From: Siphonodentalium dalli
Taxonomy: Eukaryota > Mollusca > Scaphopoda > Gadilida > Siphonodentaliidae
Direction of reading: 5' to 3'
DNA length: 64,000 bases
Assembly (NCBI GenBank): GCA_032622095.1
Contig: CP136066.1
Location: 61,036,609-61,100,608, forward strand
In this document: positions 44,289 through 55,836 of the stretch, piece after piece
Position numbering within the stretch: position 1 is the stretch's first letter
Layout: every line of letters starts with the position of its first letter
Notes under the pieces: generated by a model
Told to the model about the DNA's origin: nothing
The model's input: only the letters and a program-made list of their open reading frames with translations
Database searches by the model: none
Translations under genes and position numbers: made by a program

Positions 44289-45693
44289 ATACGTAACACG
44301 TGCCACGCGGAGTTAGGATTGAGGTTAAATTAATTATGACTAATGGCGATTCCACATGGCGGGCAAGGAAATATCTGGTATGCCCCATGTGACTTTCTTG
44401 ATCAATGCAAAAAATAACAGGAAGATTTATCGCCTGTGGTGATAAGTGTTCACCTTGATTGGTGGTCATCGGTATCCGTTAAATATTTTATAAGGGACAC
44501 GCTGGTCGCCGTTCACGCACTCGAGTTATGATCCATCAATACTATCGTCTGTTTCAACAACTGACTTCGTAATTTTAGATGGGTTGACATAATCGCTGAA
44601 GTATTATATGCATATATGTGTGTAGGGACATATATATAGAGGGTTTTCTTTGACGGAGAATGTCCATGTGTGATTTCCAACTGCATCCCCTTGAACCAGA
44701 CCAAACTCCTAAGATCACATAATTTAATTTTCACCCCATCCCCTTTGAATTTCCCACCTGGTACCTCACATGCCTTGTTTTTTTCTTTTGACTTGACATC
44801 GGACAGGGAGGCACCTATAGAGGTAATTTCAAACCAATATTTTGACCAAAAATAGGAAGAAATGCAAATGTTTGTCTAAAACAACAATTTCCACACACAT
44901 TACTTGTTGGAAAATCAGACTACCAGAATAATTTCAACCCATTGCTGTTGGGGGTACCATGTTCCCACATGCACTCCTGTATGTTTGGTAGTAACGTAAT
45001 ATACACCACAGCCTCACGAACCAAGCCCAACCAACAACTTTAGAAAACTTCATATGGGGTCTCAATGGGATGAGGTCATCCGATTTGCCACAAAATCATA
45101 ATAACTTTTGTCACCCCACATATGCATGTACTATGAAATGATAACATAGGCGTTACATATTTCCAAACTAAATATATAGAAGGTTGTTATGCACGAGAGC
45201 AGCAACGTGGCTACTGGTTGGTGTGTGGCTCACCCACACGACTACGGTAATACATGTCAACAGTTGGAAATTTCATTTTACGATTTGCCAATATGGACTA
45301 TAGGTTGTTTACCGGACGTAATTCACGTGAACCAGCACGACTAATACCGTTTTGATTGAGCTTAAACAACACCATCTAAACCGCCGCGTGCTCACGGGAT
45401 TAATCTTTGCAGCAAAAAAATATCAGGGTACATTTGTACCTGATATTTACATGGAGATATTTTCTTGCCGCTACATGTGGACGCGCCATAAAGAACGAAG
45501 ATATTTGAAGAATTTTAAAGACTTATGTACGACCGACGTTGAATACTTGTGGTGTTGTAAATGTATTACATACAAATCTCCGTTATTTAGCTAAAGTATG
45601 TTATATAATTATATATGGATATCACCTTTCTGATTAACTCATGATACTAACCTCGAAATAAAATCCTAACCTCGCGTGACACGTGTTACTTAG
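44289..45693. mobile_element. 1.4-kb region bounded by GTAACACGTG inverted repeats
   Basis: The left terminus GTAACACGTGCCACGCGGAG and then TTAGGATTGAGGTTAA mirrors the right terminus (45632-45693), whose complement reads GTAACACGTGTCACGCGAGG then TTAGGATT and GAGGTTAG. Terminal repeats are about 45-55 bp. The interior holds only an 80-codon ORF (45352-45594) that I do not recognise, and a palindrome AAATATCAGG/CCTGATATTT at 45418-45448. It is probably a non-autonomous transposon. Confidence 0.6.
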
Positions 45694-46494
45694 GTTGCAT
45701 ACACATACATTGTTCGTACGCAGCATAAGAACTTTTAAATAAAGTATAGGTATAATTCGATCATTTCTGGGAGTGGGCTGTATCGACGTGTTTCACAATA
45801 TGACCAAAACAATTATCGATACGATATCAAAATTATACATCTCGCCGATCGAAATTCGTCTTTTCCAAAGAAGGCTTTTAACTATTAGTGCTGTCCAATG
45901 TCCCACGTGTAGGAAGGAGCATGCTCACGCTCTCAGCGACATAATTATATGGGTCACAAACTCCACGAAGCTGTAAGGCAAGTTCAACACTGACAACGGG
46001 ATAATTAAACAATCAGTTATTCGAACAGCAGCGAGTCAAAGGGGGAACAGATTGGTTTGATCTCACCTCAGTCTTGTGTTCCGTTACCGAAATCAACTTG
46101 GCATACAGTCAATCAGATTATTATAAATTAAAACATTTCAAGATGGCGAAGATCTGTGTTAAAAATTCAGTTAAAATCAAGTAAAATAAAAAAGATGTTC
46201 ACGACTCGCCGAACTGCGTTCAAATGAATGCAGTGAGACAAACCGGAAGTACACGTAAATAGAATGTACGGAACGTAGCCAATCGAATGTCTTGTTACTA
46301 TTACACAAGAGGTCAAGTAACAATAAGGCGCTCCAATGAATTACGTATGGCAAAACAATTTACTCTTAAAGCAAAGGCAAATATAGGGGTTTAGTCGTTA
46401 CTCCGGGAAGATTAATTCTTTTAATATATTTTACAAACATAATAAAAGTTACCAATTATCACAGCATTTGAATGAATTAACATACAACAATAAT
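45694..46494. other. No recognisable feature
   Basis: Spacer. The 67-codon ORF at 45773 has CPTCRKEH, which looks like half of a RING/zinc site, but nothing around it supports a gene. Confidence 0.4.
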
Positions 46495-49365
46495 ATACAG
46501 TTGTCGCAATATAATGACAATATAGAGCAAAATAAGCAATAAAACCATAAACTGATTTTTGTTCATGTAGGTGCTGGGGTGGGGGGCAGATATCCTGACC
46601 TGGACATCTCCCCCCACCCCAAACCCTGCCTCTAAAAACTTTTCCTCAGAAGAAGTTAATTTCTCGCCGTTTCATGACTATATAAAGCAAAACAAGCAAT
46701 ACAACAATAAGATGATTTTTTTCTCATGTAGGTGCTGGGTGGGGGGGGGGGGGGGGGGAGATATCCTGACCTGGACATCTCTCCCCCACCCAAACCCTCT
46801 GACTCAAACAACTTTTCTCAGAAGAAGTTAATTTCTCGCTGTTTCATGACTAGATAAAACAAAATAAGCAAGAAAACCATAAGATGATTTTTTGTCATGT
46901 AAGTGCTGGAAGGGGGATATCCTGACCTGGAAATCTCCCCCCAACCCTGATTCAAACAACTTTTTTCTCAGAAGTTAATTTCTCGCCGTTTCATGACTAG
47001 ATAAAGCAAAAGAAGCGATAAAACCATAATATGATATGTTTTGTCATGTACGTGCTATGTGGGGGGGGGGGATATCCTGACCTGGACATATCTCCCCCTA
47101 CCACAAACCTTGACTCAAACAACTTTTTCTCAGAAGAAATTAATTTCTAGCCGTTTCATGACTAGATAAAGCAAAAGAAGCGATAAAACCATAAGATGAT
47201 TGTTTTGTCATGTGGGTGCTGGGGGTGGGGGGGGGGGGGGATATCCTGACCTGGACATCCCCCACCCCAAACCCTGCCTCTAAAAACTTTTCCTCAGAAG
47301 AAGTTAATTTCTCGCCGTTTCATGACATATAAAGCAAAACAAGCAATAAAACCATAAGATGATTTTTGTTCATGTAGGTGCTAGCTGGGTGGGGGGGGGG
47401 GAGATATCCTGACCTGGACATCTCTCCCCCCACCCCAAACCCTGACTCAAAGAACTTTTCTCAGAAGAAGTTAATTTCTCGCTGTTTCATGACTAGATAA
47501 AACAAAATAAGCAAGAAAACCATAAGATGATTTTCTGTCATGTAAGTGCTGGGTGGGGAGATATCCTGACCTGGACATCTCCCCCCCCCCCACCACACCA
47601 AACCCTGACTCAAACAACTTTTTCTCAGAAGTAAATTTCTCGCCGTTTCATGACTAGATAAAACAAAATAAGCAATAAAACCATAAGATGATTTTTTGTC
47701 ATGTAAGTGCTGGGTGGGGAGATATCCTGACCTGGACATCTCTCCCCCCACCCCAAACCTTGACTCAAACAACTTTTTCTCAGAAGAAGTTAATTTCTCG
47801 ACGTTTCACGAATAGATAAAGCAAAAGAAGCGATAAAACCATAAGATGATATTTTGGTCATGTAGGTGCTGGGGTGGGGGCAGATATCCTGACCTGGATA
47901 TCTTCCCCCTCCCACCCCAAACCCTGCCTCTAAAAACTTTTCCTCAGAAGAAGTTAATTTCTCGCCGTTTCATGACTATATAAAGCAAAACAAGCAATAA
48001 AACAATAAGATGATTTTTTTTCATGTAGGTGCTGGGTGGGGGGGGGGGGATATCCTGACCTGGACATCTCTCCCCCACCCCAAACCCTGACTCAAAGAAC
48101 TTTTCTCAGAAGAAGTTAATTTCTCGCTGTTTCATAACTAGATAAAACAAAATAAGCAAGAAAACCATAAGATGATTTTTTGTCATGTAAGTGCTGGGTG
48201 GGGAGATATCCTGACCTGGACATCTACCCCCCACCACACCAAACCCTGACTCAAACAACTTTTTCTCAGAAGAAGTAAATTTCTCGCCGTTTCATGACTA
48301 GATAAAACAAAATAAGCAATAAAACCATAAGATGATTTTTTGTCATGTAAGTGCTGGGTGGGGGAATATCCTGACCTGGACATCTCTCCCCCCACCCCAA
48401 ACCTTGACTCAAACAACTTTTTCTCAGAAGAAGTTAATTTCTCGACGTTTCATGACTAGATAAAGCAAAAGAAGCGATAAAACCATAAGATGATATTTTT
48501 GTCATGTATGTGCTGGGGTGGGGGCAGATATCCTGACCTGGACATCTCCCCCCACCCCAAGCCCTGCCTCTAAAAACTTTTCCTCAGAAGAAGTTAATTT
48601 CTCGCCGCTTCATGACTATATAAAGCAAAACAAGCAATAAAACAATAAGATGATTTTTGTTCATGTAGGTGCTGGGTGGGGGGGGGGGGAGATATCCTGA
48701 CCTGGACATCTCTCCCCCCACCCCAAACCCTGACTCAAAGAACTTTTCTCAGAAGAAGTTAATTTCTCGCTGTTTCATGACTAGATAAAACAAAATAAGC
48801 AAGAAAACCATAAGATGATTTTTTTGTCATGTAGGTGCTGGTGGGGGGGGGGGGAATCCTGACCTGGACATCCCCCAACCCAATCCCTGACTCAAACAAC
48901 TTTTTCTCAGAAGAAGATAATTTCTCGCCGTTTCATGACTATATAAAGCAAAACAAGCAATAAAACCATACATTGATTTTTTGTCATGTAGGTGCTGGGT
49001 GGGGGGATATCCTGACCTGGACATCTCTCCCCCACCCCAAACCCTGATTCTAAAAACTTTTCCCCAGAAGAAGTTAATTTCTCGCTGTTTCATGACTATA
49101 TAAAGCAAAATAAGCAATAAAACCATAAGATGATGTTTTTTCACGTAGGTGCTGGGTGGGGGGGGGGGGTGGAGATATCCTGACCAAGACATCTCCCCCC
49201 ACCACCCCAAACCCTGACTCAAACAACTTTTTCTCAGAAGAAGTTAATTTCTCGCCGTTTCATCATGACTTGATAAAGCAAAAGAAGCGATAAAACCATC
49301 AGATGAATTTTTTGTCATGTAGGTGCTGGGTGGGGGGTGGGGAATATCCAAGTCTGGACATTTTC
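46495..49365. repeat. Satellite array: about 18 copies of a ~162-bp unit, ~650-bp higher-order period
   Basis: Units share TTTCTCGCCGTTTCATGACT, AGATAAAGCAAAACAAGC, AATAAAACCATAAGATGAT, GTCATGTAGGTGCTGGG, a G tract of 3-19, GATATCCTGACCTGGACATC and a C tract with CACCCCAAACCCTGA. GTGCTGG starts lie every 150-175 bp from about 46572 to 49325. A variant with CTCTAAAAACTTTTCC recurs at 46630, 47278, 47929 and 48569, so four-unit blocks were amplified together. The G tract and the C tract flank an imperfect GATATCC/GGACATC dyad, so each unit can form a hairpin. Minus-strand ORFs here are artefacts. Confidence 0.93.
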
Positions 49366-49625
49366 CTGGCTATTTCAGGAGCAAACAATCAAATGGGTGA
49401 AAAACAAATTTTGTCACTTTTTTTTTATAAATTAAAAAATTAAATAAAAAAAAAAAATTCAATCTAAAAAAAAAACATTTCTGGCCATTTCAGGACCAAA
49501 CTATATCAAATGAGTGAAATTATTTTTTAGTTGTACATGGTGGGGAATATCAAGGGTGGGGGAGATATCCTAGGATATCTCCCCCCCCCCCGTGGGAGAT
49601 ATCCAGGGGGAGATATCCTGTTACA
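49366..49625. repeat. Array edge: A-rich direct duplication and GATATC palindromes
   Basis: CTGGCTATTTCAGGAGCAAA near 49366 is repeated as CTGGCCATTTCAGGACCAAA near 49482. A perfect 28-bp palindrome around ATATCCTAGGATAT lies at 49558-49585, made of the array's own GGGAGATATCC word head to head. Confidence 0.8.
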
Positions 49626-50039
49626 CCGGATCCAATCCCACAAACGACTGCTGACATTGTTCTGCACCCATACTCGGCAACACTGATATATTAGGTTCCC
49701 CATTGATCGAACAATTATTATGCACTATCCAGTCTGAAGCCGTCGGAATTGATATAGCATGCAGGGGCTATATATCACCCGAAAGCTACCAGGCGGGGGT
49801 GGCTAACTCTGAGCTATTTAAATAAAATATATCATATTGTACCTTCTTGCCCAGATTATTCCGACCGAAACATCCAACTAAGTCCCTTAGAGATTTGAAG
49901 CTTTCGATACCCCACCCAAACAAGCATCATGATTGAAAATGTTCTACATCAAGCTTGTATATGCCAGACGTATGGCTTCTGGTGTTCGTGCATTGATAAA
50001 ATGCCAGATATCACACAGACTTGACTAATTTCCGCATCC
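49626..50039. other. No recognisable feature
   Basis: Spacer following the satellite array, with no assignable ORF. Confidence 0.45.
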
Positions 50040-50240
50040 GTAAGAGAAGACATGTTTTGGACTGGCCTTAAATGTACTGATAGAAGACAATTTGACTTCG
50101 CTTAGCACTACTCACTTGTCTGTCCTGTTAACAATGAACCGCTCGCGCGCAGGTGATTAATGTTGTCAATTATTGGTGTGGCCATGTAAAATACATGTAT
50201 TTTACATACAGAAATTACATGCATGTGTGTACCCACCCTA
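50040..50240. repeat. Dispersed repeat, copy 1 (relative at 59505-59715)
   Basis: GAAGACATG, GACTGGCCT, GATTAATGTTGTCAAT, ATTGGTGTGGCCATGTAAAA, TTTTACATAC and GTGTGTACCCACCCT are shared in order with 59505-59715. A shorter inverted piece may lie at 58970-59050 (AAGGGTGGATACACA). Confidence 0.65.
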
Positions 50241-50242
50241 AG

Positions 50243-50307
50243 ACCGTGAAAAATTCACGGTCCAATCGGTCCCCAAAATACCGGCAAATTTCCGTGAAAA
50301 TTCACGG
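50243..50307. repeat. Two CCGTGAA/TTCACGG palindromes
   Basis: ACCGTGAAAAATTCACGGT at 50243-50261 and CCGTGAAAATTCACGG at 50292-50307 are both perfect dyads of the same word, 30 bp apart. Confidence 0.8.
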
Positions 50308-50344
50308 TTCTGTTTTAACAGTAGTCGGTAGTTTTATTGAACGC

Positions 50345-50590
50345 CTTCTATTCTAAAGCATCACTGATGAGTAGTTGTCCCATAGGAAATGTTAGGATAA
50401 TAAATTTAACCCTTTCTATACTCAGGTATGATTGATGAGTTGTTCTCCCATAGGAAATGTTAGGATAATAAATTTAACCCTTTCTATACTAAAGCATCAC
50501 TGATGAGTAGTTGTCCCATAGGAAATGTTAGGATAATAAATTTAACCCTTTCTATACTCAGGTATGATTGATGAGTTGTTCTCCCATAGG
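50345..50590. repeat. TTAACCCTTTCTATACT tandem repeat
   Basis: The unit is TTAACCCTTTCTATACT, then AAAGCATCACTGATGAGTAG or CAGGTATGATTGATGAGTTG, then TCCCATAGGAAATGTTAGGA and TAATAAAT. There are about three full ~78-bp units plus partial ends. The complement of the first 40 bp is the unit of the 24-kb minisatellite. A half copy, TTTAGTATAGAAAGGGCGAA, is at 50791. Confidence 0.85.
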
Positions 50591-50949
50591 AAATGTTCAG
50601 AGAATAAGTTCTATAAACGACAATAGGTTATTTGGTTGAACTTATTATCTAAACGTTAATACCTAAAAATAATAGGACTCCTTCTGTACTTTTGTTTATC
50701 TGTCGTCTGCTTTTATCACACGAACACCCATCCAAATGAATAATTGACCATACCAATGTATACTTTTACAACAGAATGGGGAAATCCATTTAGTATAGAA
50801 AGGGCGAATAACGTTTATAATTTGCATAGCAATACTATTGGTGTTAGCACAAATTTAGCTTTCGGCAGATGTATTTGATGACGTGATGTTGAGGATAAAA
50901 CTTTATATATAGTAATAATTTGATTGGCTTCAAGTGAAATTATTAATTT

Positions 50950-51345
50950 GCTGCTGCCATTTAATGAACATTGTGAGGCATGTAAAGCACGTGCTACAAT
51001 GTTCTTATTTCAGCAAATGATTACCCCATGTTGTATAAGTCTAGTTTTAAGCAGCATGCACATGTTATTATTGAATTAACAATTTCGTTATCGGATTCAG
51101 CTGCAAATCATAGGACCCATGTTTGTGAAGCATAGTTAACTTTCTTGTGTAATTTAATGAGCAAATATGAGGCAAGTAATGCAAATGCTACACTTGTGTT
51201 CTTATTTTCGCAAGTGATTATACCATGTTTTATACGTCTAGTTTTAAGCAACGTGCACAAGTTATTACTAAATTAATAATTTAGTTATATGATGCACCTG
51301 CAAATCTTTAGGACACACATTTGTGAAACATAGTTATATTTCTTC
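50950..51345. repeat. Two-copy tandem duplication, period about 200 bp
   Basis: TGAGGCATGTAAAGCACGTG (50973) recurs as TGAGGCAAGTAATGCAAATG (51169). The copies continue through GTTCTTATTT, AGTCTAGTTTTAAGCA, GTTATTA and GTTTGTGAAGCATAGTTA. They differ at about 20 percent of positions. Confidence 0.75.
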
Positions 51346-52596
51346 ACTAGAAATCTCCGAAATCAAATCTGAATGTAACTGTATGTTTTGTATGATATAT
51401 TAATTGAATATTTTTGTTAAAATCCACAATTGCATTTTAATGAAATAAAAAAAAAAATATAGTACTACGTATCATTAGTTGTTAACCTCATGGATATTAT
51501 TCAAATTGATAAAAATATCACCAACAATTGGGAATGCCACCGCTTTGGACTGAACTGTCAGTTATATTATATTTCTAGCAAATCTGTGCGACAATTAGTT
51601 CCAAATTGTGGGAATCTTAGGAAAAATTATGAAATTTGATATTCCTATAGACGTGTTATAACGTCAACATAATTATTAGCCATGTTCGTAGTAAATGCTT
51701 ACCCTTTCCATGTGACAATTCCTGTCAGTTACAGCTATATATCCGCATTAACTGGATGCGAAGTCGCAACAATTCAACGATTCACAATGATCAACTGAAA
51801 TCTGGATGTTTATACGTCCTATCTGAACATTCGATCAGATTTAGCAACTGCACAGCATTGATATTTTAATTAAATCCGCACTGTGGCATTCCTGTCAATG
51901 AGACTCCTCTCATATTACTTTACTGACATTTTGTGATAACATATATGTGTAAACCATCCATATCAGTGGATACCATATATAATACAAATATCGACATAAA
52001 TAGATAAGAAGCATGTGCAAACATGGAACGGGGGCTTATATGACTAAGGATTGTCGCTCTCTCCGGCGATTCATTATGACAATCGTACTCAGTGTGTAAT
52101 CGGTCTATCTTATTGCATCGCACGGATTTCATTTATGAGATGCACGTACATCATGATAATGCGGCATTTACAGGTTACAAACACCTAATTATTTTCCATA
52201 GGCGACAGTGTTAGCTAAAAGTCCCGCCGACCATGGGTTTGGCCTATTTGAACTTCAAGTGGTCAATTTTCCCTTAGGACGTCATCCTCTGCAAACGCGC
52301 CCTTTTCGGTATTTTTTTCAAACGATAATCTTGCATTTCCACAACTACCCCATTTACTGCACAAAAATCAGCAGCAGAAAAATACCCAGACCCCTTCCGT
52401 AACATCTGGACACCACCAGGCTCTTCCTGGACATCTATACATACACGATCGCCATATTTACGTAGGCTATGATTTTCTGTTCCCGATTGGGGATATTTCC
52501 CTCAATGATAATCAACCAATCAGCAGCCAGATTTTTTGTTTATGCTGACTCGGGTCAAGAAGCGTAACTCTATATAATTAGATGCTTGTAACCTAG
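51346..52596. other. No recognisable gene
   Basis: AT-rich. The phrase CCATAGGCGACAGTGTTA occurs at 52197 and again inside the direct repeats below, so the family may have a third, fragmentary copy here. Confidence 0.45.
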
Positions 52597-52919
52597 AGGA
52601 ATCACGGAACTAAATGGTTTCCCATAGGCGACAGTGTTAACGTTTCGGCCAAATTCGCTGAATTGAAGCCTGCAGGCCATACCAGTGGTGTTTACCCAGC
52701 TAGATTGACACCAGTTGATCACGAAAATGCAAGAAAAATCATAGGTCATGTGTTTACTTTTTAAAATAAATCCCCAAGTGTACGACAGGGCTATCTCACA
52801 GCCAAATTTGATCTGGAAAAACCCAGATCTACAACAGCTAGTTAAATACATTTCCCGCTCACAAAAATCCGTTCCCCCATTCATTCACCAGTTTAAATTA
52901 TTTAGATATTATGTACAAA
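52597..52919. repeat. 323-bp direct repeat, left copy
   Basis: AGGAATCACGGAACTAAATG to TTTAGATATTATGTACAAA. The right copy is at 53945-54267 and differs at only about two positions. A 100-codon minus-strand ORF runs through both copies (CEIALSYTWGFILKSKH and similar) but has no known relatives. The ends lack TG...CA, so LTR status is unproven. Confidence 0.85.
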
Positions 52920-53944
52920 TCAAATAAACGCGATGTCATCCTTTAATAACGTGTCGCATGTATCAGGTGAAGGTCATTCTTCAGTTACCTTCACCTTTAG
53001 CATTCCACGGTGTACTCGCTCCCCGACTCTAGAACACATTTAGCTCCCTGATTCCTATATATATGTATATGTGTGAATAACAGCGTTTCTTATAGTATTT
53101 TATCAAAATATAGACCTTACTGAAATCAAAAATGGATTATATCGAGCAGTAGTGGTTTATTTTTCCAATATGAGGCATCCTGAAAATTAGTGTCAATCCT
53201 CAAAATAAAGCCAAAAAATTTAGCTTTTTTTTTCAATTTTACTAGCTAATGCATCTTGTATAACTGAAGTATGTCCTTATATACCTTAATAATACTAAAT
53301 TGAAGAGGAAATGTTAATATACATTTTGAGAGGGATATATTGTCCAATTTTATACCCTTTTCATGCAGAATTTGGCAACTTATAATAAATATTTGCCAAA
53401 ATTAACAGAAAATAAAAATAAAAAATATTTTAATAGCAATGTAAAGCAGCCATAAGTCATTTTAAATATCGAAATATTATGATACAACATCAGACACAGC
53501 CTCATGCATGACATTTTACCAGATGGCAGGGCATACTGTCTGTTTAACAAAGCTGCCATGACAGTTTTGCACGACAGTAACTCTAGTGGTGATGCCATCA
53601 CCCCCCGACTTGGGGTGGGGCTACGGTCCCAGATAAGGCTACTGGGTGCCGGAAAAGCTTAATTGGGTCAAATGACACATTTTCCCAATGGGGAGGGGGG
53701 GGGGCTAACACTCCTCAAAATTGTGGGGAGGGGGGCTTTAGACCCCCTGACCCCCTAATGGTACCTGACATCCATGCAAAATTACCAGATTTATCACTTT
53801 CTTTACTATCTACAGGCGAATCCATGCGTTTCTTCTTTAAATCTGTCCAAAATGTGGTCATTATCATTTGAAAATAAGAAAATATGGAAATAACAACTTA
53901 TCATGGCGAGACGTGAAATTTCGTAAAATTCAAATTTTTCTTAT
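52920..53944. other. 1.0-kb segment between the two 323-bp direct repeats
   Basis: It contains a hairpin AGGTGAAGGT/ACCTTCACCT (52965-52996), a G-rich stretch with nine consecutive Gs (53690-53740) and no convincing ORF. A 73-codon minus-strand ORF at 53380-53601 is unsupported. Confidence 0.5.
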
Positions 53945-54267
53945 AGGAATCACGGAACTAAATGGTTTCCCATAGGCGACAGTGTTAACGTTTCGGCCAA
54001 ATTCGCTGAATTGAAGCCTGCAGGCCATACCAGTGATGTTTACCCAGCTAGATTGACACCAGTTGATCACGAAAATGCAAGAAAAATCATAGGTCATGTG
54101 TTTACTTTTTAAAATAAATTCCCAAGTGTACGACAGGGCTATCTCACAGCCAAATTTGATCTGGAAAAACCCAGATCTACAACAGCTAGTTAAATACATT
54201 TCCCGCTCACAAAAATCCGTTCCCCCATTCATTCACCAGTTTAAATTATTTAGATATTATGTACAAA
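53945..54267. repeat. 323-bp direct repeat, right copy
   Basis: Near-identical to 52597-52919 in the same orientation. The high identity suggests a recent duplication or a short terminal-repeat element. Confidence 0.85.
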
Positions 54268-54505
54268 CCTTGTCAGCTATGCCGCCAAGTCTTCGTTTGT
54301 AGCAGTATAAATATTTAGAGGGTCGTAAGGATATGAACAAATAGAAACATAAGCATATGGGGTGGGGCATAACTGTCAGTGTAGCCCAGGTTAAATGTGC
54401 TTACTAGTTTGATGGTTTAATTATTTTACAAAACTGAAAAGGTTCACAAAAAGTGAAAAATTGGATGCGTGACATGATTCGTACTCAGTGCAGGCTAACT
54501 CCGTG

Positions 54506-54714
54506 TGTTTAGTCATTGGAAGTCAGCCCGAGTTCTCTCCCCTGAATATGTAATCTGAGTTTGGTCATTGGAAGACAGCCCGAGTTCTCTCCCCTGAATA
54601 TGTAATCTGTGTTTGGTCATTGGAAGACAGCCCGAGTTCTCTCCCTTGAATATGTAATATGTGTTTGGTAATTGGAAGACAGCCCGAGTTCTCTCCCCCG
54701 AATATGTAATCTGC
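54506..54714. repeat. 52-bp minisatellite, four copies
   Basis: Unit TTTGGTCATTGGAAGACAGC, CCGAGTTCTCTCCCCTGAAT, ATGTAATCTGTG, with one to three changes per copy. The minus-strand ORF over it is a repeat artefact. Confidence 0.93.
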
Positions 54715-54956
54715 ACTTGAAAAACAATTGTTTGAAATTGCTACGATAACTTGTTTTTATTACAAATATTTATCACCTCTAACGTATATCTATATCAGGA
54801 ATAATAAGCATGCTTACTGACATTCGCTCTGTCGTGGACTGCCTTTGGTTTGAAATTGTCAATTATAGTCACAGCATGGGAACAATTGGGCGCTGTGTGT
54901 GCAAACCAAGGGGAATAACTCAGTGGCAAATTGTACGATGAATGTGAAGGTATACA

Positions 54957-55836
54957 GTAATTAAGCTATTGGTAATTACTATCAGTGATAGTTCATTGTG
55001 TGACTACTAAATTTAAGCTATTCATAACTTTTATCAGTAGTAGTTCATTATGCGAATACTATAATTAATATATTGGTAATTACTATCAGTGGTTGTTCAT
55101 TATGTGGCAACTATATTTAAGCTATTGATAATTCTTATCAGTGGTAGTTCATTATGTAATAATTAATATATTGGTAATTACTATCAGTGGTAGGTTCATT
55201 ATGTGGCAACTATATTTAAGCTATTGATAATTCTTATCAGTGGTAGTTCATTATGTAATAATTAATATATTGGTAATTACTATCAGTGGTAGGTTCATTA
55301 TGTGGCAACTATATTTAAGCTATTGATAATTCGGTTTCCGTGGCCTTAGTATAAACAAGTTGGCCTGAACACAACACTTAACTTGGATCGGCCTAATTGC
55401 CAGCGTTGTAACAACACACCGGTCGCACCTTGAGTTAATCCCCTGCCGCATGTCTCCAAAGTGAGACTAACCCGTTCATTATGCGAATACTATAATTAAT
55501 ATATTGGTAATTACTATCAGTAGTAGTTAATTATGCAAATACTATAATTAATCTATTGGTAATTACTATCAGTGTAGTTCATTATGCGGATACTATGATT
55601 AATGTTGGTAATTACTATCAGTAGTAGTTCATTATGCGACTACTACAACTAAGTTATTGTAACTTCGTATCAGTAGTAGTTCATTATGCGAGTACTACAA
55701 CTAAGTTACTGTAACTTGGTATCGACAGTAATTCTACAACTAAGTTATTGTAACGTCATATCAGTAGTAGTTCAATATGCGATTACTACAATTAAGTTAT
55801 TGTAACTTCGTATCAGTAGCAGTTCATTATGCGAAC
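54957..55836. repeat. About 50-bp TATCAGTAGTAGTTCATTATG minisatellite, about 17 copies, interrupted
   Basis: Units combine TATTGGTAATTACTATCAGT, GGTAGTTCATTATGCG and AATACTATAATTAA. Several ~85-bp double units (for example 55090-55180 and 55175-55265) were duplicated as pairs. The right part drifts to AAGTTATTGTAACTTCGTAT. A foreign ~140-bp block sits at 55330-55472. Confidence 0.88.
55330..55472. mobile_element. About 140-bp insertion in the minisatellite, origin unknown
   Basis: From GGTTTCCGTGGCCTTAGTAT to AAAGTGAGACTAACCCG the sequence is GC-richer and unrelated to the repeat on either side (ATTGATAATTC on the left, TTCATTATGCG on the right). It could be a SINE or MITE fragment. No clear A/B boxes, inverted ends or target duplication beyond TTC were found. 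Confidence 0.5.

Noticed and set aside
45773-45976. RING-like CPTCRKEH in a 67-codon ORF
   Set aside because: Only half a zinc site, no neighbouring exon with the rest and no splice signals that I can support.
47461-49222. Minus-strand ORFs of 77-131 codons
   Set aside because: They follow the 162-bp satellite period and change frame with G-tract length.
52570-54232. 100-104-codon ORF present in both 323-bp direct repeats
   Set aside because: Conserved only because the repeats are near-identical; its ends run into unrelated flanks and no domain is visible.
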